64,000 nt of DNA from the NCBI RefSeq assembly GCF_008247605.1, contig NZ_CP043420.1, positions 3,472,001 through 3,536,000 of the forward strand, read 5' to 3'. The notes under the pieces are model-generated. The model saw only the letters and a list, made by a program, of their open reading frames with translations, had not been told where the DNA came from and made no database searches. Source of the DNA: Kushneria phosphatilytica (lineage in GTDB: Bacteria > Pseudomonadota > Gammaproteobacteria > Pseudomonadales > Halomonadaceae). The position numbers and the translations under genes are program-made. Below, piece by piece: positions 28,451 through 37,292 of this stretch; the first letter of the stretch is position 1; the number at the start of each line of letters is the position of its first letter.

Positions 28451-28663
28451 GCCCATGATGATCGGGGCGCCTGCGGGCGCCCCGCCCGTGCCCACCGGCA
28501 GGTATTCGGCTGACAACGTCTTGATTGTCACATCGAGCCTGTCATTCTCGTACTTGTTTAATGGTATGATATAACATATCTTTTTGTGTTAGCGGGTAAT
28601 GTTATGATCGCTGGCGCTGTTGCACTGGAAGCTGCCACCTGCCCTGTTAGAGGACCTTACGCC
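28451..28663. promoter_or_regulatory. Promoter region of the fecBCD-like operon
   Basis: The gap contains a GC hairpin (GGGGCGCC/GGCGCCCC around 28472-28490) that may end the upstream reductase transcript, then an AT-rich block with the Zur-like box at 28558-28580. The ORF extending back to a GTG at 28586 is not preferred because GAGGA precedes the ATG at 28664. Confidence 0.45.
28558..28580. promoter_or_regulatory. Zur-like operator upstream of the ABC importer operon
   Basis: The minus strand reads GATATGTTATATCATACCATT. Against the gammaproteobacterial Zur palindrome (GAAATGTTATAnTATAACATTTC) it agrees at about 17 of 22 informative positions, better than the box at znuA. Both boxes share ATATGTTATA. 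It lies 84 bp upstream of the chosen ATG and overlaps AT-rich potential -10 elements. Confidence 0.6.
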
Positions 28664-29743
28664 ATGGCTGTTCGGCTCCTGCCGCGCTCCCTTGCTGTCA
28701 TCATGTGCCTGATGAGCCTGCTGTTGACCCAGCAGGTACGCGCCAGCCAGCCGACAGATACCGCGGAACACACCATGGCCTCCCATACCCACTACCCGCT
28801 GACCATCGACAACTGCGGCCGCTCGCTGACCTTCCGCCAGGCGCCGCAGCGCCTCGTGACGCTGGGCCAGCTCGAGAGTGAGCTGATGCTGTCGCTGGGT
28901 GTGGCCGATCGCATGGTAGGCACTGCTGTCTGGTTTGGCCCGGTACGCCCGTCACTGCGTCAGGCCAATCAAACCGTACCCCGGCTATCGGAAGATGTGC
29001 CGAGCTTCGAGTCCGTGACCCGCCTGCGGCCGGATCTGGTGGCTGCCCAGTTCACCTATCATCTGGGTACTCACGGCGAGGTCGCCACACGGGATCAGTT
29101 CGAACAGCTCGGCATTCACACCTGGGTGTCACCCAGCGACTGCATCGGCAAGCAGGTGACCGAAAGCTCCAACAGCGACGGGAGTCGCAGCCGTCCCTTC
29201 ACCATGGCCATGATCGATCAGGAGATCACCCAACTGGCGCGCATTCTCGATGTCCAGGCACGAGGCAAGACCTTGATCGATCAGTTGCACCAGCGCATTG
29301 CAAGGGTCAGAGCCGAGGCAGCACTGCCCAGAGGCAGCGACAGGCCCACGGTGGTGTACTGGTTCTCCAGCCCGCGGCTGCAGGGCGATCCCTGGGTAGC
29401 CGGCAATGATGGGGCCCCGGGCGTTATCTCGCGGACCCTGGGTCTGGATAACATCATCGATAGTGCTCAGGAATGGCCGGCCGTAAGCTGGGAGCGAATT
29501 GCCACGCTGGATCCCGACATCATTGTGATCGCCGACATGAACCGACGCCGCTTTCCCGCCGACGATGTCCGTAAAAAGCTCGATTTCCTCCACCATGATC
29601 CGGTAGCCCGGGAACTCGATGCCGTGAAGCAGGGGCACATCATTACCGTCGAGGCCCAGGGGCTCAATCCCTCCATGCGCGTGGTCGATGCCATTGAAAC
29701 CATCGGTCGACAGCTGGCCGACTTTCGCGCAGCCGGCTCATGA
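28664..29743 (+). CDS. FecB/BtuF-type ABC substrate-binding protein
   Basis: Periplasmic binding protein of 359 residues for a siderophore- or metallophore-type importer. The chosen ATG gives the signal peptide MAVRLLPRSLAVIMCLMSLLLTQQVRA. The helical-backbone metal-receptor fold shows RLVTLGQLESELMLSLGVADRMVG, LRPDLVAAQFTYHLG and ATLDPDIIVIADMN. It overlaps the permease gene by four bases (ATGA), and the ATPase follows. The Zur-like box suggests zinc-responsive control. As I recall, a Zur-regulated importer of this class (PA2912-PA2914, next to a TonB receptor) exists in P. aeruginosa. Iron, cobalamin or nickel are other possible cargoes. Confidence 0.85.
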   Translation: MAVRLLPRSLAVIMCLMSLLLTQQVRASQPTDTAEHTMASHTHYPLTIDNCGRSLTFRQAPQRLVTLGQLESELMLSLGVADRMVGTAVWFGPVRPSLRQANQTVPRLSEDVPSFESVTRLRPDLVAAQFTYHLGTHGEVATRDQFEQLGIHTWVSPSDCIGKQVTESSNSDGSRSRPFTMAMIDQEITQLARILDVQARGKTLIDQLHQRIARVRAEAALPRGSDRPTVVYWFSSPRLQGDPWVAGNDGAPGVISRTLGLDNIIDSAQEWPAVSWERIATLDPDIIVIADMNRRRFPADDVRKKLDFLHHDPVARELDAVKQGHIITVEAQGLNPSMRVVDAIETIGRQLADFRAAGS

Positions 29744-30780
29744 TCGAATGGCTGGCAGCCCGGGATGGCTGGCCGGTGCGCTGGGGGCTGGCGCTGCTGG
29801 CCCTGATCATGCTGGCAGGCGTGGTGACTCTGGCGGCCTCGATCGGTGAGATGCCGATTCCACTGTCGGTGACGCTTGCCAGCATCACCAATGGCCTGGG
29901 CATCACCGACCTGCCACTGGATCGCATTCAGCAGGGCATCGTCTGGCAGTACCGCATGAGTCGAGCGCTGATGGCGGCCAGTTGCGGTGCCGGGCTGGCG
30001 CTGTGTGGCACCATCCTGCAGGCACTGCTGCGTAACGCACTGGCCGAGCCCTATGTGCTGGGCATTTCCGCGGGCGCCTCTACCGGCGCCGTCACGGTAT
30101 TGCTGCTGGGGCTGGGTGGCGGACTCATCGGCATGCCGATGGGGGCGTTCCTCGGTGCGCTGGCCGCCTTTGCGCTGGTGATCCTGCTGGCCGCCGGGGC
30201 ACGCAGCAGTACCACCCGGGTGATTCTCGCCGGCGTCGCCGCTGCCCAGCTGTTCAATGCCCTGACAGCGTGGGTGGTCAGTACCTCGGCCAATGCCGAA
30301 CAGTCCCGCAGCATCATGTTCTGGCTATTGGGCAGTCTCGGCGGCGTACGCTGGCCGGATGTCGGGCTGGCCGCTTCGGTCGTGATCCTCGGGAGCCTGA
30401 TCTGTCTCTGTTTCGCCCGAACCCTGGATGCCTTCGCCTTCGGCGAGGACGCCGCTGCCGCGCTCGGGGTCGCCGTGGGCCCGGTGCGCCTGATCCTGCT
30501 GACCATGACCGCCCTGATCACCGCCACCATGGTCAGTATCGTCGGAGCCGTGGGATTCGTGGGCCTGGTTATTCCGCATGCAGCGCGATTTCTGATCGGC
30601 CCGGGCCACATGCGGCTGCTGCCCGCGTCGGTCCTGATCGGTGCCAACTTCATGGTGCTGGCCGATATTCTCTCCAGAATCATTGTGCCCCAGCAGGTGC
30701 TGCCGATCGGGGTCGTTACGGCCCTGTTCGGGGCGCCCGCCTTCGCGTTCATCCTCTATCGCGCGAGGCCCTCGGCATGA
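29740..30780 (+). CDS. FecCD-family ABC transporter permease
   Basis: 346-residue inner-membrane permease of the BtuC/FhuB class with about ten helices. Conserved segments: QYRMSRALMAASCGAGLALCGTILQALLRNALAEPYVLGISAGASTGAV and the ATPase-contact region VGAVGFVGLVIPHAARFLIGPGHMRLLP. It starts inside the binding-protein stop codon and its own stop overlaps the ATPase start, so the three genes are translationally coupled. Confidence 0.93.
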   Translation: MIEWLAARDGWPVRWGLALLALIMLAGVVTLAASIGEMPIPLSVTLASITNGLGITDLPLDRIQQGIVWQYRMSRALMAASCGAGLALCGTILQALLRNALAEPYVLGISAGASTGAVTVLLLGLGGGLIGMPMGAFLGALAAFALVILLAAGARSSTTRVILAGVAAAQLFNALTAWVVSTSANAEQSRSIMFWLLGSLGGVRWPDVGLAASVVILGSLICLCFARTLDAFAFGEDAAAALGVAVGPVRLILLTMTALITATMVSIVGAVGFVGLVIPHAARFLIGPGHMRLLPASVLIGANFMVLADILSRIIVPQQVLPIGVVTALFGAPAFAFILYRARPSA

Positions 30781-31553
30781 GTCTGCAGGGACTGAATCTC
30801 TACTGGACGAAACATCAGGTTGCCATCGTCGATGACGTGACGCTGAGCGTCCAGCCAGGCGAAACGCTGGGCCTGCTCGGCCCCAACGGCGCAGGAAAAT
30901 CATCACTGCTGCATCTGCTGGCCGGATTACGGCGTCCCGACTCGGGTCAGGTACTGCTCGACGACACGCCGCTGCGACGACTGTCGAGACGGCAGATTGC
31001 GCGTCAGCTGGCGCTGCTCGAACAGCACGCCACGACAGACTCCGATCTCAGCGTAGAGGAAGTGGTTCAGCTTGGCCGCACGCCTCACCGGGGTGCACTG
31101 CGCCCCTGGCAGCCGGAAGATACGCGCCTCATCCTGCATGCGCTTGAGCGTGTCGGCCTGACCGAACTGCGCCGGCGGCGCTGGCATACCCTCTCCGGCG
31201 GCGAGCGCCAACGGGTGCAGCTCGCCCGGGCCCTGGCCCAGCAACCCCGGGTCCTGTTGCTGGATGAGCCCACCAACCACCTCGATATCCAGCATCAGCT
31301 CGATCTGCTGGCCCTGGTGCGTCATCTGGCGATCACCAGCGTGGTGGCCCTTCATGATCTCAATCTGGCCGCGATGTTCTGCGATCGCCTGATCGTGCTG
31401 CATCGGGGTCGTATGGTCGCGGAAGGCACGCCGGAGATGGTGTTGACCCCAACGCTGATCCGGGAGGTTTATGGCGTGGCCACGCGCGTGACGCCCTCAC
31501 CGGATCACGGCCGGCTGCAGGTGCACTACCTGCCGGGCTCGTTGCCACCGTAA
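30777..31553 (+). CDS. FepC/BtuD-type ABC transporter ATP-binding protein
   Basis: 258-residue ATPase of the same importer. Walker A GPNGAGKS (about 38-45), Q-loop, signature LSGGERQRVQLARAL, Walker B VLLLDEPTNHLD and the H-loop VVALHDLNLAAMFCDR are all present. The true start is the ATG at 30777, overlapping the permease stop; the longer frame upstream is antisense-like. Its signature is the iron-siderophore/cobalamin form. Confidence 0.94.
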   Translation: MSLQGLNLYWTKHQVAIVDDVTLSVQPGETLGLLGPNGAGKSSLLHLLAGLRRPDSGQVLLDDTPLRRLSRRQIARQLALLEQHATTDSDLSVEEVVQLGRTPHRGALRPWQPEDTRLILHALERVGLTELRRRRWHTLSGGERQRVQLARALAQQPRVLLLDEPTNHLDIQHQLDLLALVRHLAITSVVALHDLNLAAMFCDRLIVLHRGRMVAEGTPEMVLTPTLIREVYGVATRVTPSPDHGRLQVHYLPGSLPP

Positions 31554-31560
31554 TTCCGCT

Positions 31561-31725
31561 TCAGCCGAACAGCGAAGTCAGCCCGAAGATCAGAAACCCC
31601 AGGATAAAGGTCGAGGCCAGCGCCATCATGATATAGAGGCTCAGGTGCTGGTCGATGGAGGGCAGCCTGTTCCGGCCCTTCGACGTTGTCGATTGAGACT
31701 CGTCGTGCGTATCGCGATCAGCCAT
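31561..31725 (-). CDS. Small single-helix membrane protein, 54 aa
   Basis: Begins MADRDTHDESQS, with a hydrophilic N-terminal half then one helix LYIMMALASTFILGFLIFGLTSLF at the C-terminus. GGAGG lies nine bases before ATG 31725; the longer frame overlapping the PepSY gene is not needed. It follows the PepSY gene in the same direction and may be co-transcribed. A tail-anchored accessory subunit is possible; the function is unknown. Confidence 0.65.
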   Translation of the reverse strand: MADRDTHDESQSTTSKGRNRLPSIDQHLSLYIMMALASTFILGFLIFGLTSLFG

Positions 31726-31805
31726 GAGATGGCACCTCCAGTTTGGTGGGACGCAGCGCTGATGCCGTTGCCACGTCGTTTCGATGAACAGGGGAAGGAC
31801 TCGGA

Positions 31806-33212
31806 TCATGTCGGATCGGCCACTGCCGCCCCGGTTCGCCGCTGTCGGTAATGGAGCAACAGCGAATCAAGCAGTAGAAATGCCAGCAGGCTGATGCCCA
31901 TCAGCGGCAATGCCCAGCCCAGCAGCGCCGCCATCACCAGAATCGTCAGTGCCAGCGGTTTCGGTAAACGCCGCAACAGTGCCAACGGCGCTACCACTTC
32001 GCAACCGCGCAACGTCGGACGCCGCTGCCACCACATGCGATAGCCCAGCACGATCATTGCGATCAAACCACTGGCAACACCGACCAGCAACAACTGATTG
32101 GGCAGGCCGAACAGGATACCCATGTGCGCATCGATGCCCCAGCGAGTCAGCTTCGCCGCCAGCGGAAAATCCTCGAACCGGGTACGGTCGATGACCTGCA
32201 GCGTGTTCGGCTCGATGGCCACTTCATCGACTCGGGTCGGCCAGCGCCGATCGATCTCGCGTACCTTCCATGCCCGATCCTCGCTGGCGGGCGGGATCAG
32301 CTCGACCTTGCCGGCATCGAGCCCAACACCGCGTGCCGCCGCCAGCACGCCATCAAAACGTTCTGGCGGGGGGCTCGCTACCTTCTTCGCGCCGGGATTA
32401 TCCACCACCCCATGATGCTCATGCGCTCCAACAGGTGCGGCGTCCGCCAGCTGGGTCGAGACGCTCGGCGTCCCCCAGCCCCAGGCATGGCGGAGCACGG
32501 CGATATTGCCACCAGCCCACTGTGACCAGGTCAGCCCCGTGGCGGAAAAGAACAGCAGCCCAAGCATCAGCCAGGCGCCCAGGGTGCCATGCCAGCGACG
32601 CATGCCTGATGGGCGTCTACCGCCGGCACTGATCCGTCGTCGCCGCTGCCACCAGAGCGCCAGCCCACCCAGCGCCAGTACCCACAGCCAGGAGGCTGCC
32701 AGCTCACTATAGAGCCGGCCCCAGTCACCGAGCAGCAGACTGCGGTGGAACTTGTCGATCCAGGTACGCAGCGGCAGTGCCCCACTGGTCCCGTACACCG
32801 GCAGATCGCCCCGTACCCCACCCGTGACCGGATCGACAAAAATGGCACGCGCATCCGACGGGCCCATGCCGGGTTCATGAAACATCACCCGAGTGGTTGT
32901 CCCCGGTGCCGGAGCCGGCCGCACCGCCGATAGCCGGGCATCGCTCTCAATCACCTGTTCGGCAACATGAATCTGCTCCGCCAGCGGCAGAGTGGGGCCG
33001 CGCGAATCGGTATACAGCTGATGATGAAAGACTGCGCTTTCGATCTGTGGTGTCAGTGCATAAAGCAGCCCGCTGAACGCCGCAATCAGCAGAAAGGGGC
33101 CCACCAGCAGGCCAATATAAAAGTGCAGACGCATCAGCAGGGCCACCAGTACAGCAGCGGCCCCGCTTCGTGGCGCGCCCTGGGAGGCGGTTCTGACCGT
33201 GGAGGATGTCAT
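31806..33212 (-). CDS. PepSY-associated TM-helix protein, possible iron-siderophore reductase
   Basis: 468-residue inner-membrane protein with a PepSY/TM architecture: an N-terminal helix RLHFYIGLLVGPFLLIAAFSGLLYALTPQIE, a periplasmic PepSY portion (about 55-160 and a second around 240-340), and further helices including WRRW HGTLGAWLMLGLLFFSATGLTWSQW. Conserved histidines in the helices (LHFYIG, RWHGTLG, GIDAHMGILFG) could bind haem. Related proteins reduce ferric siderophores or sit beside TonB receptors, but that role is inferred here. I chose ATG 33212; the 84-bp extension looks non-coding. Confidence 0.82.
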   Translation of the reverse strand: MTSSTVRTASQGAPRSGAAAVLVALLMRLHFYIGLLVGPFLLIAAFSGLLYALTPQIESAVFHHQLYTDSRGPTLPLAEQIHVAEQVIESDARLSAVRPAPAPGTTTRVMFHEPGMGPSDARAIFVDPVTGGVRGDLPVYGTSGALPLRTWIDKFHRSLLLGDWGRLYSELAASWLWVLALGGLALWWQRRRRISAGGRRPSGMRRWHGTLGAWLMLGLLFFSATGLTWSQWAGGNIAVLRHAWGWGTPSVSTQLADAAPVGAHEHHGVVDNPGAKKVASPPPERFDGVLAAARGVGLDAGKVELIPPASEDRAWKVREIDRRWPTRVDEVAIEPNTLQVIDRTRFEDFPLAAKLTRWGIDAHMGILFGLPNQLLLVGVASGLIAMIVLGYRMWWQRRPTLRGCEVVAPLALLRRLPKPLALTILVMAALLGWALPLMGISLLAFLLLDSLLLHYRQRRTGAAVADPT

Positions 33213-33351
33213 GGCATGACCTGTACAGCAGGCGGATCGATCAGAGACGAACCTTAACCCTGCACACAGGTTTTGTGAATCGATTTCCGTCGACAACAGA
33301 GAGGGTCTTCAGCGCCTCTTCAATACGGCCCCCTCACCCTCATCGAGGCAC

Positions 33352-34092
33352 TCAGGCGCGATTCTCGATGATCGAACGCGTACCCAGGTAGTTATCGGTA
33401 AAACCGGCATGTTCCACCAGACGATCCATGTCCGGAATCCGGATGTTGTGTCGTGAGCGCTCCACCAGCTTGTCATCATGCAGCTGGGAGAAGGTACGGC
33501 TGACATGCACCGAGGAGAGGCCCATGATATCGGCCAGCATCTCCTGAGAGAGCGGCATGCGGAAATTGCCGTTCATGTTGTCATTCATGCGCCCCAGACG
33601 GGTATACATCTCGCACAGAAAATGCGCGATACGATTCGAGGCATTGCGTCGCCCAAGGTTGATCATGCGCTCGACCAGAATCGACTGCTGGGTCGTCGCG
33701 ATGGCGAAGAAGGTTCTGGTCAGCTTGAAGGATTTTGCGAAAACATCCGTCAGATGATGGTGCGGGAAGCGGCAGAGCGTACATTCGGTGATGGTTTCGA
33801 CGGTCGCCATGTGCTCCGAGGTAGCAAACTCACGCAGACCGATGACATCGCCGGGCAGATAGATATCCAGAATCAGGCGACTGCCATCCTCCAGCGTGTA
33901 GTAGCTGCAGGCCCATCCTTCGCTGAGCACGGCCAGCTCATTGGCGGCACCACCCTCCCGCCAGACGGTTCGCTCCGCGGGTAACTGTTCGGGAGAGTGC
34001 TCCAGCGAATCGAGCAGCTCGATATCCGCCTCCGATAGATCTGCATAATGCTGGAACTGACGTACCATGCAGCTTCTCTGTGATGCACTCAT
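33352..34092 (-). CDS. Crp/Fnr-family transcriptional regulator
   Basis: 246 residues: a cyclic-nucleotide-type sensor domain (about 15-135) and a C-terminal HTH (about 165-215, MPLSQEMLADIMGLSSVHVSRTFSQLHDD). It lacks the Fnr cysteine cluster, so oxygen sensing through Fe-S is unlikely. GGGAGAGGGAGT precedes the ATG. It resembles the large group of Crp/Fnr regulators of unknown ligand common in alpha- and gammaproteobacteria. Its target is not obvious from position. Confidence 0.9.
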   Translation of the reverse strand: MSASQRSCMVRQFQHYADLSEADIELLDSLEHSPEQLPAERTVWREGGAANELAVLSEGWACSYYTLEDGSRLILDIYLPGDVIGLREFATSEHMATVETITECTLCRFPHHHLTDVFAKSFKLTRTFFAIATTQQSILVERMINLGRRNASNRIAHFLCEMYTRLGRMNDNMNGNFRMPLSQEMLADIMGLSSVHVSRTFSQLHDDKLVERSRHNIRIPDMDRLVEHAGFTDNYLGTRSIIENRA

Positions 34093-34450
34093 ACTCCCTC
34101 TCCCGTAACCGAATGGTTGAAGTCTTACTCAAATCTGGGGCATTCCCGCCATATTGCAACCCGAACGGCTATCGCGACGACATAAAGCCGCTCCATTTCG
34201 ACTGAAGCGACACACGCAGCCCCTGGAAGGCGTCTCTGACATGAACCAGACGCCAGCGCATGCTCTCAACGCCCGGTTCCCTATTGGCCAAACGCTGCTT
34301 CCAGTCACTTGGCTGTGCGCTGATCGAGGCCAAAACCCGAGAGCCAAGAATAATGGCCCGAGCCCTGGCACTCTCCATCGATGGTCGCATTCTCTCGCCC
34401 AACGCTCTGCTTCAGATTGAGAAATGAAATTGCATCATCGGAGATGACTC
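34093..34450. other. 358-bp gap without recognised genes
   Basis: I see no convincing coding region, repeat or structured element here. Short frames on both strands have no ribosome site or protein-like composition. Confidence 0.5.
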
Positions 34451-34558
34451 ATGGCATGGGTAGGCGTGGCCTTTGCTGTCGGCCTGATTGGCGCCGGCAC
34501 CTGGAGCTGGTATCACATTCGCTATTATGGGCATGGGCGCAAACGGGGAATGAAGTAA
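34451..34558 (+). CDS. Small membrane peptide, 35 aa
   Basis: A 35-codon ORF starts at an ATG six bases after GGAGA. It begins MAWVGVAFAVGLIGAGTW, one hydrophobic helix, then a Tyr/His-rich amphipathic part and a basic tail GRKRGMK. The hydrophobic-then-positive layout gives a plausible single-pass protein with the C-terminus in the cytoplasm. A small GC hairpin follows downstream at about 34613-34629. Function is unknown. Confidence 0.5.
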   Translation: MAWVGVAFAVGLIGAGTWSWYHIRYYGHGRKRGMK

Positions 34559-34639
34559 TTGCTCATCCGGTCCAGCGAAGCGGGACAGTACGCTTTTTGA
34601 AGCCAGCTTTATCGGGGCTTTAAACCCCGTATAAAAGCA

Positions 34640-34667
34640 TCAAGCGGAGTCTCAGCCGAGCCGATAG
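34640..34667 (+). promoter_or_regulatory. Sigma-28 (FliA) type promoter
   Basis: TCAAGCGG, then a 12-base spacer, then GCCGATAG. This fits the Pseudomonas-type FliA pattern TCAAG-n12-GCCGATA. It ends 31 bp before the ATG of the chemoreceptor at 34699, exactly where a late flagellar/chemotaxis promoter is expected. Confidence 0.65.
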
Positions 34668-34698
34668 TGAGGCTATACCAACCGGTGAGGTTCCGCTC

Positions 34699-36267
34699 AT
34701 GCTTTCCCGATTCAAGATTGGCACCCGCCTGGGTGTCGCTTTCGGCATCGTCTCCTTACTGATCGTGATTTGTGCAGGCGCCGGCATACTTGGCCTGAAT
34801 CACATGCAAGCCATCTCTGAAAGAGTGGTTAATGTTGATTCCCGGCTGGCACAGAACGCGCTGAATGTTAAACGGCTCGCTTTGGAAGAGCGGCGCTACG
34901 AGAAAGACAGCTTTATCAACATTGGCGATCGCGAGAAGCAGCTCTCCTATCAACAAAAATGGGAGGAGGCTCGTGGCCGGTTGGCTGATACGCTTGCCGC
35001 TGGCGCAAAGCTGGCCCCGACCGAAGAGCTTCGAGGGCTGTATACCCAGGCCGAAGGCGCACTTGAGGCCTATGCCGGGGGCTTTACGGCCATACAGCAG
35101 CGTATCCGCAATGGAGAACTGACCGAAGCAGCACAGGCCAATGCCGCCTTCGCACAATACAAGGAGCAGGTCTATCAGCTGGAATCAGTGGCCGATCGTA
35201 TCAACGAGGTGGCTGCCGAAAGAATGCAGGCTGCCGAGCAGACCATCAGTAATGCCCATCACCAAACGCTGATCTGGCTGGTGATCTTCGCGGGCGTTGC
35301 CCTGCTACTGGCAACCGTACTGGCACTGATGATTACCGGCAGTATTACCACCCCTCTGCGGCGTGCTCTGGCGATTACCGAACAGGTTTCAAAGGGTGAT
35401 CTCAGCCAGGACATCAGCACCGATGGCCGCGACGAAATCGCAAGACTGCTAACGGCCATGATGACGATGAGCCGTTCCCTGTCGACTCTGGTGCACTCCA
35501 TTCGAAATACTGCGCAGGATGTCTACGCCGGTGCCAGCGAACTCTCCCACAGCAGCCATGATCTTGCTGCCCGTACCGAACAGCAGGCAGCGTCACTGGA
35601 GCAAACCGCGGCGAGCATGGAAGAGATGTCTGCCACCGCCAAACAGAACACCGACGCGACCCAGCAGGCCAATACGCTGGCGGACAATGCCACGAACAGT
35701 GCTCGCAGCAGCAGCAGTGATGTGAAGCAGAATCTCTCACTGATGCGTGAAATTGCCACCCAGTCAGAGCGCATGAACCAGATTCTGACCACCATCGATT
35801 CCATCGCCTTCCAGACCAACATTCTGGCACTGAACGCTTCCGTGGAAGCGGCAAGAGCCGGCGAACAGGGCAAGGGGTTTGCCGTGGTGGCTTCCGAGGT
35901 CAGGGCGCTGGCAAGTCGTAGCGCAGACTCGGCAGGCGAGATCCGCAAACTGCTGGAAGAAACCAGCCAGTGCATCATGTCCGGTGTGCATCAGGCAGAG
36001 CGTAGTGGTCAGAGTATCGGAGAGACACAAACCACCATCGAGCAGCTGGCCATGCTGATCAACGATATCGCTACGGCTTCGCGCGAACAGATCAACGGCA
36101 TCGATCAGATCAATGGTGCCGTATCGCAGATGGATACCGTGACGCAACAGAATGCAGCCATGGTGCAGCAATCCACTACCGCCGTAGGCGCACTTGAGGA
36201 GCAGGCCGAGAAACTGCAATCACTGGTTGCCACCTTCAAGGTACGAGAGCCAATGACTGCTGTTTGA
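34699..36267 (+). CDS. Methyl-accepting chemotaxis protein
   Basis: 522-residue chemoreceptor: TM1 about 15-37, an alpha-helical periplasmic sensor of roughly 150 residues, TM2 about 193-213, HAMP, then the signalling domain with the tip [37 protein letters not shown]. Unlike the receptor at 23417 it ends FKVREPMTAV without a WxxF tether. Methylation helices with AxxLEQTAAS-type patterns flank the tip. A sigma-28-type promoter and a downstream terminator show it is a monocistronic late motility gene. Confidence 0.95.
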   Translation: MLSRFKIGTRLGVAFGIVSLLIVICAGAGILGLNHMQAISERVVNVDSRLAQNALNVKRLALEERRYEKDSFINIGDREKQLSYQQKWEEARGRLADTLAAGAKLAPTEELRGLYTQAEGALEAYAGGFTAIQQRIRNGELTEAAQANAAFAQYKEQVYQLESVADRINEVAAERMQAAEQTISNAHHQTLIWLVIFAGVALLLATVLALMITGSITTPLRRALAITEQVSKGDLSQDISTDGRDEIARLLTAMMTMSRSLSTLVHSIRNTAQDVYAGASELSHSSHDLAARTEQQAASLEQTAASMEEMSATAKQNTDATQQANTLADNATNSARSSSSDVKQNLSLMREIATQSERMNQILTTIDSIAFQTNILALNASVEAARAGEQGKGFAVVASEVRALASRSADSAGEIRKLLEETSQCIMSGVHQAERSGQSIGETQTTIEQLAMLINDIATASREQINGIDQINGAVSQMDTVTQQNAAMVQQSTTAVGALEEQAEKLQSLVATFKVREPMTAV

Positions 36268-36299
36268 GTTGAAATATCTCGTCAGTGATCGTACTTGCT

Positions 36300-36326
36300 A
36301 CCGCCCCGAACCCCGGGGCGGTTTTT
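36300..36326 (+). terminator. Rho-independent terminator of the chemoreceptor gene
   Basis: ACCGCCCC pairs with GGGGCGGT, followed by TTTTT. It is 33 bp past the stop codon. Confidence 0.85.
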
Positions 36327-36422
36327 CATGATGCGCCCGGGAACATCGATACGGAAGGTAAGGGCGCCATCCGGACTCTGAAGGAGGGGCGCCGAGTTGC
36401 CGATTTTTGATAGCAACATTGT

Positions 36423-37094
36423 TCAGGCCGGATTGATCGGCTCGACCAGATCCACTCGGTCATTCCCGACCCGATTCACTTCCCGGCTGACCGCCCAATG
36501 CGTGAGCTGATCAGCCGGTAGTGGCTTGATCAGCTGCCGGATCGTCTCCCGATCCGTCATATCCGGATCGAGCCAATCTCCCAGGCAGTCATCGCTTAGC
36601 GCCAGTGGCATACGCGGATGAACCTCTTTTGCCGGACCGCGGGCGTCATGCGTGATAATCGCCACTCCCGGCGTGCCATCGGAGCGCTCGGTCCAGATAC
36701 CGGCCAGCCAGACAAGGCCACGATCCTTCCGGCAGATGAAGTGTGGTTGCTTGCCACTATCGGTGGCCAGCCACTCGTACCAGCCATCTGCAGGAATCAG
36801 GCAACGATGCCGGGCGAAGGCGCCCGAGTAATACTTCGAGGTGGCCACCTTCTCCGCCTTCGCGTTGATCGGTGTCGGCGCATCCTCCCCCGCCCAGTGC
36901 GGATGATAGCCCCACCACAGATATTCCATCGTCGCGCCGGCCTCTGCATCGACCCGGCGCACCACCACTACTCTGGTCCCGGGCGCCACGTTGTAACGCG
37001 GCTGCTCAGCCTCATCAATCAGATCACGAACACGAAAAGGCAGCTGCTGAGCTGCCTGCTGTCGCCTGGTGAAGAAAACGTATCGTCCGCACAT
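36423..37094 (-). CDS. yedK: SOS response-associated peptidase, YedK/HMCES family
   Basis: 223-residue SRAP-domain protein that forms a thiazolidine crosslink with abasic sites in single-stranded DNA. The catalytic Cys2 (MCGRYVFF) follows the initiator Met. Other active-site elements are visible: N in YNVAPG, INAKAEKV with the conserved Asn, RCLIPADGWYEW with Glu, and HPRMPLAL with the catalytic His. The size is standard for bacterial YedK. No LexA box was identified near it. Confidence 0.94.
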   Translation of the reverse strand: MCGRYVFFTRRQQAAQQLPFRVRDLIDEAEQPRYNVAPGTRVVVVRRVDAEAGATMEYLWWGYHPHWAGEDAPTPINAKAEKVATSKYYSGAFARHRCLIPADGWYEWLATDSGKQPHFICRKDRGLVWLAGIWTERSDGTPGVAIITHDARGPAKEVHPRMPLALSDDCLGDWLDPDMTDRETIRQLIKPLPADQLTHWAVSREVNRVGNDRVDLVEPINPA

Positions 37095-37157
37095 GCCTGG
37101 AGTGTAGCCGCCTGCCTGATGTGCCGCACAGAATGAGGACAGCAGTGGTTACAAAGA

Positions 37158-37192
37158 CAAAAAAAGCGGGCGACTCATTTGAGTCGCCCGCT
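37158..37192 (-). terminator. Rho-independent terminator of the tRNA-Arg gene
   Basis: The stem AGCGGGCGACTCA with its complement, a 3-base centre, is followed on the minus strand by a run of seven T. It begins 13 bp beyond the tRNA CCA end. Confidence 0.9.
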
Positions 37193-37205
37193 TTCGAAAA
37201 TCCTG

Positions 37206-37282
37206 TGGCCCGCCCTATAGGATTCGAACCTATGACCTTTGCCTCCGGAGGGCAACGCTCTATCCAGCTGAGCTAAGGGCGG
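37206..37282 (-). tRNA. tRNA-Arg (anticodon CCG)
   Basis: 77-nt cloverleaf read on the minus strand: acceptor CCGCCCT/AGGGCGG, D-stem GCTC/GAGC with loop AGCTGGATA, anticodon stem TTGCC/GGCAA with loop CTCCGGA (anticodon CCG, reading CGG), a 5-base variable loop, and T-arm ATAGG-TTCGAAT-CCTAT. CCA is encoded after the discriminator G. Its own promoter and terminator flank it, so it is a single-gene unit. Confidence 0.97.
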
Positions 37283-37292
37283 AACGCGCATT

